From Progne subis subis (taxonomy: Eukaryota > Chordata > Aves > Passeriformes > Hirundinidae), in contig JAKJHU010000005.1 of assembly GCA_022316685.1 (NCBI GenBank), positions 17,090,707-17,154,706 of the forward strand: 64,000 bases of DNA, read 5' to 3'. The translations under genes were made by a program, and so were the position numbers. The notes under the pieces were generated by a model, which saw only the letters and a list, made by a program, of their open reading frames with translations, had not been told where the DNA came from and searched no databases. Numbering within the stretch: the first letter of the stretch is position 1; every line of letters starts with the position of its first letter. Below, piece after piece: positions 15,701 through 26,951 of this stretch.

Positions 15701-17086
15701 AGGATGCAAGTTCCTTTGGGAGAACTGGGGTGGTTTTGTGTTGATATATGACTGCAGAACAATATTTAATTGGGAATGCTATGATATAAATGTTGCAGAT
15801 TGACCTAGGCCAACTTTAGAGATTTTTTTGCTTCTTAAGGATCTCAAAATTGAAAACTTTATTCTTTAGTAGAATTTATTCCATGGTGTTCAGAGCACCC
15901 CATGTCTTTTCAGTTGCAGTAATCCATTTAAACAGTCACTAAAAGGAAAAATGGATTTACTTTTTGCTTTGTCTGCTAATAGAATGTGTGTAGAATATTG
16001 GCACCTTCAGCAAAATGATGCTACACAGAATCATGGTATACCATGAGTTTTCTTGTTTACTTACCAATGATAAAATAGAAGGTTTAAAATTAGCAGAAAT
16101 CTAAAACAGTTGTTTAGTTACTATTTTGAGCCAAATTTGAAATAGAAATTATTGTACTCCACAGAAAAGAACTGATTTATGTTTTTGAAAAAATCTAGTT
16201 GTAGTATCAACTTCCTCAGATATTACCTACTGTTTAAACCAGATTCTTTTACGCTCTAAAATATGAGTAACTGTTCCAGCTAGGATTTTACTTCTTTATG
16301 GCTTTTATATCAACAAATCTTACGCGTTGAAAGCAGCAAGCATGAATGATGTGTCCTAACCAACTGTGAAATGCAGATCAGGCTTCTGCTGAGCTTCAGA
16401 TCAATAATATGACAAGAAATAAACAACTTTATTTGTGAGCTTTTTTGCTTTGTTTTAGCCAATTGAAACACACGTGACCTTGTTTCAGATTTTTATGTAT
16501 ATTTTTTCAGATGTTAGAAATTTTCTTTCATAGGTTTTTGGGGTTTTTTTATGAGTAGCCCATGTGAGGTAAGTATTTGGAATATTTAAGAAGGTAGTGA
16601 TTTAAAACATAAATTATTAATACTATGGTGATCCAGAAAATTACATGTCTTGCACAGACACACATTGGCTTTTAGTGCACTGAGCTGTAATTTATTTCTG
16701 TAGAAGTAGGCTGATTTTTTTCCTTCTGCTTCTATGACATGATGGTTTCTCTGTGAATCCTAGGTGACTGATGGAGATACAACTATCAAAGTGATTTTTA
16801 TTCTTGAGTTTGCTATGAATTTCAGTGACAAACTGAAAAAAAAGAAGAAACAAGTTTAGGACTTCACTTTCTACTTTTATATACTCAGAAAATAAGTAAA
16901 ATTATATCCAGAAATGTATGGAAAAAGGATCTGGATTTGTTCCTCTGTGCTGATAATAAGAAATACTGTAACAGAAGCAGTGAATTAAAACATGCATCAC
17001 CAAAGAAAACTTCATTTCACTGCAGCTCATTTTAATATTGTCTTGATCTTTGAGCTGTACTTGTTTCTTTCCCTCTCTCTTGTGGT

Positions 17087-17118
17087 GTTTTTGTTTGTTT
17101 GTTTGTTTGTTTGTTTTT
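17087..17118. repeat. (GTTT)n simple repeat
   Basis: Roughly seven tandem GTTT units end in a short T run. This is an ordinary microsatellite in non-coding sequence. Confidence 0.9.
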
Positions 17119-17572
17119 AAATTTTGTGTCATGTCTTCTGCTTCTAGTTTATCTATGGTGGCAGGAATAGTTTTGGTCAGAAAACTACATTTCAAGAATT
17201 TATACTAGAAACTGGAAGAAAGCTGTAGACCAGCTGACCAATCTATACACCTGATAGGATAGAGAGTAAGGAAAGAATGTAGCATCCATTTCTGCTTTCA
17301 GCTGTGAACTCATGCCAGCACTAAGTTTCTTTTCAGTGCAGTAAAGAGAGGGAGGGATGAATGGAGAGGAGTGAGAATACCTGTTGTCTTCAGTTGCTTC
17401 CTGGTCAGCACCCTTGCTTGAGGAAGATGGTAGGGTTATAAATGGGGCAGATAATCTGCTTCCTTTAAAAGTGGGATCTGTTCTAAAAAACTCACCTTCT
17501 CTTCAGAAATTGCAAAGTGTTTTACAGTACTTTTTGCCATCCCACCCCCACCTTCATCCTTGCAAGTTTAGG

Positions 17573-17620
17573 TAGTCACTCAGTTGGCATGAGCCATAGT
17601 CATTCAGTTGGCATGAACCA
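17573..17620. repeat. Two-copy 24-bp tandem duplication
   Basis: Two adjacent 24-bp units (17573-17596 and 17597-17620) share the core 'CAGTTGGCATGA' and differ at two positions. This looks like a small local duplication that has slightly diverged. No function is suggested. Confidence 0.85.
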
Positions 17621-20600
17621 AGTTTTCTGGAGGATTACGAAAGATACAGCTGTTATCACTTGTGGTTTAATGTGCATAGGCTTAATGTCAGTTGCAAAAT
17701 CTACCGAGATTTTTCTTTCTCTGTTCAGACATGGTAATCCTTTATTTGACCATCACCCCAAGGTTCCTTCTCTTTGTCTACTCTTGCTGCAATATTGTTA
17801 TTCTCCTTTCTCAATTCAAAATGAAACTCTGATTTAATGTTACCTTGCAATGCAAAAAAGGTGAGATAAGGAGAAACCTATCCTGCTACAGTTGTTACAG
17901 AGCTTACAAAAGATTATAGGGACAAAAATATGTAGAGTGCTCATGCTAATATAGTAAGACTAAACGAGAGTTTACGTGAAGGCAGGAAAGCAAGAAAACA
18001 TGCAGTTGAAGCTGAGAATTCTAAATTCACAATCTGATTTAATTCTTCCTGATACCACTTCTGAGACAAATGCTGTCTGTTGCTTGTTCCTATTTGCATT
18101 CTGGCACACTGTTGGCTGTTAAATCAGAGCTGAGTGAGATTGTGTGAGGTCTTCCCTATTCAGGACAGGAGGGAATCAGGAAAAACCCTGATTTCAGAAT
18201 TTCAGAAAGCCTGGTTTCTTGATTGCTTGGCTGTAGTGAAGGTAACATCAGAGGCTTTACAAACTGCAAGCATAGGTTGATGGCAGAACCCCAGTGTTTT
18301 GTCCCTCCCTATTCTGGTTTTTTTTTCTGTGACCTACAAAACTGAAGGATCTGACAGAGCATTGAGACAGGAAGCACGAGACCCAATTTTGTGTTTCTCA
18401 AGGGATAGCTAGTTCTTGTAACAACATGCAACTCTGGAAAAAAAAAATGTATCAGGCTAATGTGGTAGAAAAAGTAGGTGTTTCGGGAAGACTGTAACTT
18501 AGACTCTTGGTCAGTGCCCTTTTGAGTTTACTCGTCCACCTCTTCACAGTTAATTCAGAGACTACTGGGAGTATAAGGAAATAGAGAGTCTCAGCAGAGA
18601 GGCATGCTTCTTTTTGTAGGGTTCTCTTCTTTTCTTCCTCTCCCCTCCCTGCCTCAAAGAGCACTGAAATTACAAGCTTAACTTGTCCCAAAGTTTATAA
18701 CCTTATAGGAAATTGAGCTCCTGAAAGAAATCCCTCCTGCTGTGGGCATCAAAGTCATTAAGTGAGCATGGACAGACCTCTTCAGACAGGGGCTATAACA
18801 AGTTTCCCTTGCTTCTGCAGTATAGTCAAGTTCTCCTCATAACTCTGATCATGAAAATCTGGATACTTGTAGATGCAAAACCTGTCTTGTTTTGCATTGA
18901 GCAATTTTTGTTTGCTATTCTGTCTAAATTTAATTGGTTAACATGTGTGACTTGGTATCCTTAGTTTCTTTTATTGTTAGAACAGTATCATAGGGATGTG
19001 TTTACAGGGTAATTTACTTTGCTTAGTTCTAAGGAATTTCCTTGAGATGTCTTCTTTTTGACTGTATAATCAATTTGTGATATTGGTTTTGAGAATGGTA
19101 TATACTGATTTTTTATTAGTTTGTACATGTATTTCATGCATTCCTACATATTTTGAAAAGTAAACCAAAAGTGTGCAGGAAATATAGTGGCTTCCCTATA
19201 AATTCTTTGAAGATTTGTATATCAAGTCTTAGAAAATTGTTTTAGCTACTTTCTGAGAAATAATCTTTTTTTTTTTTTTCTTAGAGATGTATGAAAAGAA
19301 ATCACCACCATCTCTGTTAATTATGAAGTCTCCCTTATGAATTTATTAAGTAGTGTGGGTTGATACTCTCTGATAAGCGAAGTTTCAATTTTTCTCAGGG
19401 AAAGTTGAGTTTGGTTTTCTAGATATTGTTCATTTTTCATTTTGATAATAAAGTTTTACAGTATTTATGTTAATAAGATACCTACCATTCAGAAAGAACA
19501 GGAGCATTTTTGTGTAAGATACAAAGGTAATAGCAAAATGTAATTTGATTAGTAGCAGCTTGAAAACTAGCATACTAATATATGGCTTTAAACAGCAAAT
19601 TCTTTAATCTCAACAGTCAAATAGAAACCTGCCTTTCAGAGGCCTGTTACCTCTGAGATAAATAGTACTTACATAATGTTTAATACTCTATCACAACAAG
19701 CTTTATTAGTAGTATTGAAACTTTAAAGGTTTTATAAAAAGTGGTAGGAATGGCTACATAACTATAATATTTAAGCTTGAAAAGTATTCAGAAGTCTCTA
19801 GGGTAGCAGTAAAGGTACTATCTTTTAATTCTCCATTGGGGGATGCCTTGATTTTAGATAGTGAAGTGTTAAGTGATGAACAAAAAAACCCCCCACACCA
19901 TGAGACACTTTGGTCTCAAGATGCTTAATGTGAATTTGCCTGTAGATTCAAGGCTCCTATGTCTAGGCTTTGTAGTAAGATAACTGTCAAGATGGTGTTT
20001 CCTTTGGCTCAGTGTTGCTCATCTCTTTGGCCAGAATGGCTTCTCTTGTATATTTAGGCCTCTGTTAGCTTCCCTTTTTCTTTTTTTTCATATTAGGGAA
20101 TGATTTAGTTTAACTATTTCTGACCACCTATGGATGTGCTTTGGAAACCTGGAGGCAAAGTGTTGCTGCTGCCTCGTGATCTAAATTAGTTCTCAATCAC
20201 CTTCATGTGCAGTTTAAAGTGCTGTGCAAGTTAATTGCATCAAGCCTGAGCTAGATAACCTTCTTGACTCTTTTTGGGTACAGATGGGAGCAGTTGAGTT
20301 CAGGAAGAGTTCTAAACCTAAGAGCTTCCTGCCTCTAATGGCATGCAGTGAAGATAATCATAATGAAGAGGGTTCCCATGTTATAAAGATATAAATGTGA
20401 TTGTAAGCAACCTGCTAAACTTTAGGCCAGAAAACCAGACCATCAGTTTAAAATTAATTGTTTTCAGAATATCGTAAGTAAATACCAGTGATGAATAATG
20501 AAATTTAACCATTATAAACTTCTGTTGGACTCTTGTATACTTATTTTTGTTGGCTCACATCAATTTATTGGAAAAAAGTAGTTATATTGCACTTTTAAAG

Positions 20601-21403
20601 CAATACAGCACAATACAGTGCCACACAGATAACATTTGTTTATTCTAGGTAATAATTTTTTCAATAAATATCAGTAATGGTAAATGGAAAGGTTATTGCA
20701 TATCCTGTTCAGTATTGTGATTTGCCTTTAATTTCACTGGAGGAAGAATAAGCAGAAGTGATGAGAGTATGAGAGTTATATATGATTTTATGTTGATTGG
20801 TATATACTTTTTATTAAGAACCCAATCTTGCCTTAATTAAAAATGCATGCTACCCAGCATTATTAGTAATTTCAACAATATCACTGATTTATAATTTCCC
20901 AGTTTTTTTACTCACTATCTTAGTCATCTTCCTTTTGTCCTATTCTTTGGTGATCTTGCTTTCACTTCCAATAATTATTGTAAGTTGGTAAGTGTCACCA
21001 AATAGTAGGGAGGTTGTACCTACCAGTTTTACTAGAGAAGATGGTCACTCTTTGAAAATTCATTTTCTAGGTTGGCTGAGTTCAGTAGAAAGAGAACTGC
21101 AGTTACTTCTGAAATAATCTTGGCCAATAACATTAGTAGCTTATAATAAAACAAATGCCTTTCAGTGAGCACACTTCAAATTTTATCAAGGAGAAGGAAA
21201 CCATAGGTCTTTGTATCTGCAGAGCACTAAGTTTTAGCTTACTGGTCTTGTGAGTGCAAAATTTGGAAAGAAGTATTTCTTTAACCCTAATAAGTCAAAT
21301 AATCTACAGGAGTTTATGAATTACTATGAAATACTGGAAACAATTAGTCAATAAAAATAGTAATGCTACATAATAAAACTATCTCTACTGTTGTGTCTTT
21401 CAG

Positions 21404-21879
21404 TATCTGTTGTGATAATGACAACTGAAGTTGGTTCAGAGACCGAAGTAAAGAAAGATTCTGAGCAGCTGGGACCAGACAAAGCCAAGGATAAGCCTGA
21501 AGAAGCATCAGAGACTCCAGGGGATCAAAAGTCCAGGGAAACATCCTCTGGAGAAGCTCAAGATTCTTCTGTCCCAGCACCAACAAGCCAAAGTAGTCCA
21601 ACTAGCCAGAAGAAGGAAAAATCTTCACCTGAAAGCAAGGGTATTTCTCGTTTCCTTCCCCCTTGGCTTAAGAAACAAAAGTCATACACCTTGGTGGAGC
21701 CCAAAGATGAGCCCAAGAAAAGGGCCACAGGGGAAGAGCAAGCCATTGAAGAAAGTGAAAGCCAGGCACTAGAGGGGGTGGCTCAGCCAAGAAAGAGCTT
21801 GGAAGAAGCAGCGGAAAACCGGCAGAATGCTAAAGCAGATGACAAAGAAAAACACTCTGTTAGTAGTGCTGAAATACAG
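21404..21879 (+). CDS. EPB41L2: EPB41L2 first coding exon: start codon and N-terminal headpiece (residues 1-154)
   Basis: The exon begins after CAG at 21401-21403, carries 14 nt of 5' UTR, and starts translation at ATG 21418-21420. That ATG has A at -3, and the residues after it (MTTEVGSETEVKKD) agree with the known 4.1G N-terminus. An in-frame ATG at 21391 lies in the intron and is not used. The exon encodes the variable headpiece: acidic, Ser/Pro/Glu/Lys-rich and predicted disordered. One conserved island, GISRFLPPWLKKQKSYTL, sits at residues 75-92 and is typical of the 4.1G headpiece. The exon ends in phase 0 (154 codons) at a GTATGT donor at 21880. Low-complexity residues 93-154 diverge fast in this family, so identity rests on both ends and the central motif. 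Confidence 0.95.
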
Positions 21880-22892
21880 GTATGTGTGGGAAGGCCGATG
21901 GATTGTTTTGGAGTAATTTTAATGAAACCTGATTAATGAATTATGTAATTCATGTAAAGCTTTGGGATCATACTGGGGAAAAAAATGACAGCTATTCCAG
22001 TTGCTAGGTGCCAGTCCTGCTTTTTGTGAAGTTCTTAACATGTCAGTTCTTAACATTCAAACTTCATATTCTAGGTTGGCGAAGAAACATAGAGAATGTT
22101 TTGTATGAGGAGGGGCTGAGACAATTGACGCTGGTCAGCCTGGGGAAGAGGAGGAGGAAGGGGAATCTTATCAGTGTGTATTAATACCTGAATGGAAGGA
22201 ATGCAGAGAAGCCAGACCCTTCTCAGTGGTATGCAGTTAGATGACAAAAGGCAAGGGGCCCAAATTAGACCCATGAAATTACATTTCGGATCGCAAGAAA
22301 ATCTTTTTTACTCCGATGGTGATAGGACCTTTCCTTGGCAAGGAAACACCAGGTGGTGGTGTTGGAAATGATAGGCCTCCTAGGGTGGTAAAGGGATGAG
22401 TCAGACATTGAAACAGGTTGACCAGAGATACTATGGAGTCTTCCCCTATTGAAAACCCAAGTGGATATTGTCCTGGGCAAATTGCCTTGTGTGGCCCTAG
22501 GGGTATTGGACTAGATCTCAAGAGATCCCTTCCAACCTCAACCATCCTGTGATTCTGTATCACTTGGCTCTCATAAACACTGGGGTTTAGTTTAGTATAA
22601 TTCCTGGAGCTTCTTAATTTGTTTCTCTTCGTAAGAAAGCCAATAACTTGTATTAAAAAAACCCCCCCAATCCTCATTTCAAGGAAAGGGGAAAAAAGGC
22701 ACCTTCTCTGGTTTGAGAGCAAGAATATCTGGTCCCTAAAAGAAGACCGTAATGCTTGTGCTGGTTATAATGTTTCCAGTATGTGCATAACTTTAATGAA
22801 TGGTTACTGTCTTATTTATTAGTAGCTTATAAAAGGAATGTACAAGTTAAAAATATCCTCATTCCTGAGTTTGTTTAATTGTATTTATATAG
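21880..22892 (+). other. EPB41L2: Intron (1013 bp) containing a sense CR1 copy
   Basis: The donor is GTATGT at 21880 and the acceptor is TATAG at 22888-22892. About half of the intron is a CR1 fragment. Nothing else recognisable is seen. Confidence 0.9.
22078..22560 (+). mobile_element. CR1 LINE 3' fragment, sense orientation
   Basis: The copy shows CR1 landmarks in sense order: 'GAGGAGGGGCTGAGACAATT', 'TCAGCCTGGGGAAGAGGAGG', and then the 3' block 'GGACTAGATCTCAAGAGATC', 'CCCTTCCAACCTCAACCATC' and a terminal 'CTGTGATTCTGT' tail. It is 5'-truncated as usual for CR1. Open frames overlapping it on the minus strand (22265-22722) are shadows of the repeat. Confidence 0.88.
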
Positions 22893-23105
22893 CCTTCCAA
22901 AGAAGATGGTAAAGAAACAGAAGTAGAGGAAGTTGCAGAGAAAAAGGAAGAAAAACAAGAAGAGAAAGAAAAAAGGGAGACAAAAGAAGTGCAGACAGCT
23001 GAAATTAAAATAGACAACATTCCTCAGAAGTCTCCAAAGAAAATCAAAACTGTGCAGTGTAAGGTGATGCTTCTGGATGGCACAGAATACAGCTGTGACC
23101 TAGAG
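22893..23105 (+). CDS. EPB41L2: EPB41L2 exon: acidic headpiece end and start of FERM F1 lobe (residues 155-225)
   Basis: This phase 0-0 exon has 71 codons. Residues 155-195 are a Glu/Lys-rich, highly charged run, probably helical or disordered. KETKEVQTAEIK leads to the first FERM strand at about residue 205 (TVQCKVMLLDGTEYSCDLE). The F1 lobe has a ubiquitin-like fold, and this exon supplies its first hairpin. The donor is GTAAGG at 23106. The match to 4.1 family F1 is strong; the charged run is lineage-variable. Confidence 0.95.
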
Positions 23106-25245
23106 GTAAGGCATCAAGTTGTTAAATAAAGAGCTTTTTCTAAAGGGGAAAAAAACCCCTCTTTCACTGTATTGAGTATTTAATGCTATCACTAGGAGTC
23201 AGTTAACATTTCAGTTTAAAATTCCATCTTTAAAATCATATCAATTTATTCTTGAAAATGCACTCTGCGGTACACCTGCTGATTATTTGACAGCTCAAAC
23301 TTGATTGTTTTTCTAAAACATTAAGGTTTTCCTGAAGGTAGTGTGACACGTGCTAATTGTTTTCTTGAGTTCATTAATTTTTTTTAAAGTTATCTCAGCT
23401 GTAAATAAATTTAAGCTTTTTAAAGTTTTAAAGAAATTTTCTTCAGAAAGAAAAAATCTGTTACAGTTATAAAGCATGTGTTTATATTTAAAGTTCTGTT
23501 CTAGTTCCACATTTTCACAAAAATCGACTGCAGGGTAGTAGTAGAGCCCTGGAATAGTTGTTGGTTTGGGATTTTTTTCCCACATAAATCAGGATGTTTA
23601 AATCTGAATGGTATCTCTGTTTTAATTGAAGGTTACATGAGTTTTATCTTCCTGGGCTTTTTCCCCATCCTAAAAAGAGACTTAAATGAAGTAGTGGCTT
23701 ACCACAGATCTAAGAATATACCATTTTGTATTTAACACTGCAGTATTTTAAGTCTCTCATGATTCAGTTAAGTCATTTGACAAGAAATAAGTTTTATCAT
23801 TATTTGCAGTAAGAATTTCCTGTAAGAACAATAGTAAAATTAATTTAAGAGGGAAAAAGAGTGGTGAAGAAACAATTTGTTTTATATGTTCATTTGAATT
23901 CTTTATAGGACATGAGCAGTGCTAACTGCAATTTTATGGATGAATTCATATTCTTAAATACATGTAGAGTTTTTTATGCTCTACTACCATATCAAAATAC
24001 TCAAAGTCTCAGAAAGCTGTATCAACTGAAAATTGAAATTTCAGTTTGTGCTTTCTGCAAAAGATCCTAGTAGATATCTGATACTCTTTTTTTAGCTTTC
24101 CTTCAATATTTAGTGTTTGGGTAAATATTGGTTTATTTCTGCTTTTACAAAGTTACTGAAATGATAGAAAAATTAAAAAGCAAAGAAGCAAAATGTTTGC
24201 AGTCAAAGCCCAGTTTACCTTGGTTGACTTTCTAGTAAATCAGTTTTTAGTTAGGGGCCACTGTCATGTTTTTGGACATTCCTGATGCCTCTTCCAGTTT
24301 ACTATGGACTGTAGACCATTTTCTTTATATTTAAAATATATATACTAGCTAATGGCAAAGTAAAACTGAAAAATACCTTGTTTTTATTACTGCTATTTGA
24401 CAGCTTTTGGTAGAATCCTGTCTTTTTCTAATAGCCATTCTAAACCTTCCTGATAATAAGTAATGAAATCTGAGCTAATACACTATTGGGGACTTTTCTG
24501 TTTGACTTGCAGTCCTGTTCTTTTTTTCTTGTAGAACTGCATCAATTTATAGTCACATAAATTAAAAGGAGTGTGAAAGATAACAAAATATGAAAACAAA
24601 ACCCCATTAATTTAGTCTCTGTTAAATTTTGCTAATTGTTTGTTCCTACTATATGTGTCTTTATATAAGACAATACCTGGGAAGAGGTATAAAAGGAAGA
24701 AAGCCATGATGCAGTAGCTTCAGTGGCAGCACACAGATGAAGGCTGATCAGGATTCTCAGCACTAACTAAATATGAAGAGTTTTGTGGCCATTTAGTAGA
24801 TATAATATTATACAATTAATTAGTAACAGTGATGAATCATAGTATGAGGACTTAATACTTGAGTTCAGCTATTATATACCTTAGATTCACTAGAATCTAA
24901 ATAGAAAATCGTGAATTAATAGTGATGCTTTGTTTCTTAAAAAAAAAACTGTTGATGCATTATTCTTAGGACATTAGCTGTTTCAATCAGAAAAACTTTA
25001 CTCATCCAGCTTGAATATGGTCTGATCAGTAAATGGTTAATGACAAAAGCTTGAAGATGTGATTTGGGAACTAATGGAAAAGGGGAGGGTTATGGACACA
25101 TGTGGGAACATTTGAGCTAGAGAGACAAGTCCCATGCTACCTTATAGAATACACCCACCAGTGCTGAGTGAGCTGGCTGGTGTTGCTTCAAGGCCAAACT
25201 TAACCATATTGGAAATGTCTCAGCAGTTAGGGGAATTTCCTGGGA

Positions 25246-25281
25246 TTTTTTTTTTTGGGGGGGGGGGCGGGGCAGGGGGGG
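25246..25281. repeat. Poly-T to poly-G switch, potential G-quadruplex
   Basis: Eleven T are followed by eleven G (25257-25267), then G4 (25269-25272) and G7 (25275-25281), separated by one or two bases. The G tracts satisfy the usual four-run G-quadruplex pattern on the + (coding) strand, so it could form in nascent RNA. The exact run lengths may also be affected by sequencing error. Confidence 0.8.
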
Positions 25282-26850
25282 AAGCATATGTCATTCCTGT
25301 TTTCAAGAAAATTTTTAATGCCATCTTAGGTTCTTAAAATTCATAGTTTTGTGTATGGCCCTTTTAGCAATATGGTTAGAACTCAGGTATTTTTGCTTGT
25401 AGGAAAAAGCAGTTCCATAAAATCTCATCTGTTCATCATGGTCCAAGTACCTAGTTTTTCTCTAGTTTTTTGATGAGGACTTTTTGTGGGCTTTTTTTTG
25501 AAGCAAGATAAATCCCTAAATAATTGAGAACTCTTGGGCTTGTTCTGTACTTGTACAATTACAAGCCTACAATTTAAGACTTCATACTGTCTGGAAGGGC
25601 AGATGAGTTCAGGTATATCCCTAGCATTTCCTATTAACAGCTTCTAAAATAGCAGCTCTTTTGTTACTGCTCATTTAATTCTATGATATATGCCAGTTGT
25701 TTAGTCTAACACCACTCTCTTAATTTCCTTCTATTTTCCCTTATTTTACAATATAAACTGAGGTGCTAGATGGGGAGGAGTTCTGACAGGTTCTTTTTTT
25801 CTGTCCATCCTGTTCTTAATTTTTCCTGAGAGAGCAGAATATCCATTGACATAGTCTGTGTGCTTAGGAAGAAATGCCATTTCAGTAGACCAGAAACTGC
25901 TCTCTAAACTCCCTTCCACGTGATAGTTAGATTTCTATCCTGCTTTTGCTTTGTGAGCCTAATCTTGTTTTAGACATATTTGTGGTTATGTTTCTTCAGC
26001 TCCAATGATTTAAAACATTTCAACATACTTAATTTTTTATAACATGATTTTGAATGTGGAAAGAAAGAAACATTGTTTCACATAATCTCATGTACAAAAC
26101 CCAGTTTTTACACGTACACAACCACTCCCTCCTCCACTTTACATTGCCCCCCAAAACTGAAGCTTATTTTGCAAGGTAATATTTGGTACAAATTAAATTA
26201 GAATAATTTCTCAAAGTTGACTAAAATAGATTGTTTCTCAAGCTTAAAAAAATTGATATTTCAATTCAGTAAACTGTTAGTAAGCTTTTACAGAATAATT
26301 GTTTTAAAACAATTGTATTAGAAAAGAGGCTACAGTTTTTGCTTAAGGTTGATGTTTAATGACAGTTCATCTGGAATTAGTTTTTTTTAAAATGTATCAT
26401 CTCTGAGACTTAGACTAGGCAGCAAAAGCTCTATAGAGATTGTTCTGGGCCAGACTCTCCATGCTTCACTAAACATTTTTAGAAATTTAATATTTACCAA
26501 GTGACAGGTGGATATTCTAACTTGATGTAGATTGAGTTCAGCTATATTCTGAAACACTTAAGTTCTGTAGTGTGAAGCTGAGACAGGCAGAGTGATTAAT
26601 TCAAGTGAATTAGTGAAGTCCTGAAATTGTAATGTGGGTAAAGCGAATTTGCGTCTGTTGACGTACTTGTTTTCTGTCCTGGCAACCACAGATTGGTTTT
26701 TGTAATAAAAATCTTTATATTCTCAAGGATCTTCTTGTCTTGGTAAGGCAAGATCCCCTGTAAGCAAGAGGTTAATGCTACATTATTGTCAGTTGGAAAG
26801 GACACAGGTGGAAGTAGGTTTTGCATAAGGAAATCATATATCATGTCATT

Positions 26851-26951
26851 TTTGTTTGGGTTTTTTTTTTTTTTCCTTCGTGTTTTTGTTGTTGGTGGTG
26901 GTTTTTTGGGGTTTTTTGTTTGTTTGTTTTTTGTTTTTGTTGTTTTTTTTT
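26851..26951. repeat. T/G-rich low-complexity tract
   Basis: About 100 bp is almost purely T and G, with runs of T, GTT and GGTGG. The hydrophobic Phe/Val/Cys open frames across it arise from composition and are not genes. Confidence 0.85.

Larger units (their letters stand above)
751..21403 (+). other. Non-coding region, probably the 5' intron of EPB41L2
   Basis: About 20.6 kb of AT-rich sequence precedes the first coding exon. I find no frame with protein-family resemblance, no CpG island and no recognisable RNA gene. Short open frames throughout (for example 7246-7593 on the minus strand) have AT-driven composition and no splice context. The stretch ends in a normal acceptor: a T-rich tract and CAG at 21401-21403. 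Small repeats inside include a (GTTT)n run near 17087-17118 and a two-copy 24-bp tandem repeat at 17573-17620. That it is an intron, not intergenic, is inferred from the acceptor and from the 4.1 genes having a distant non-coding first exon. Confidence 0.6.

Noticed and set aside
21391..21393. Upstream in-frame ATG before the EPB41L2 start
   Set aside because: It lies in the intron, upstream of the CAG acceptor at 21401-21403, and the residues after the ATG at 21418 match the known 4.1G N-terminus.
22265..22722. 147-codon open frame on the minus strand
   Set aside because: It lies over the reverse complement of a CR1 3' fragment and has no gene resemblance.
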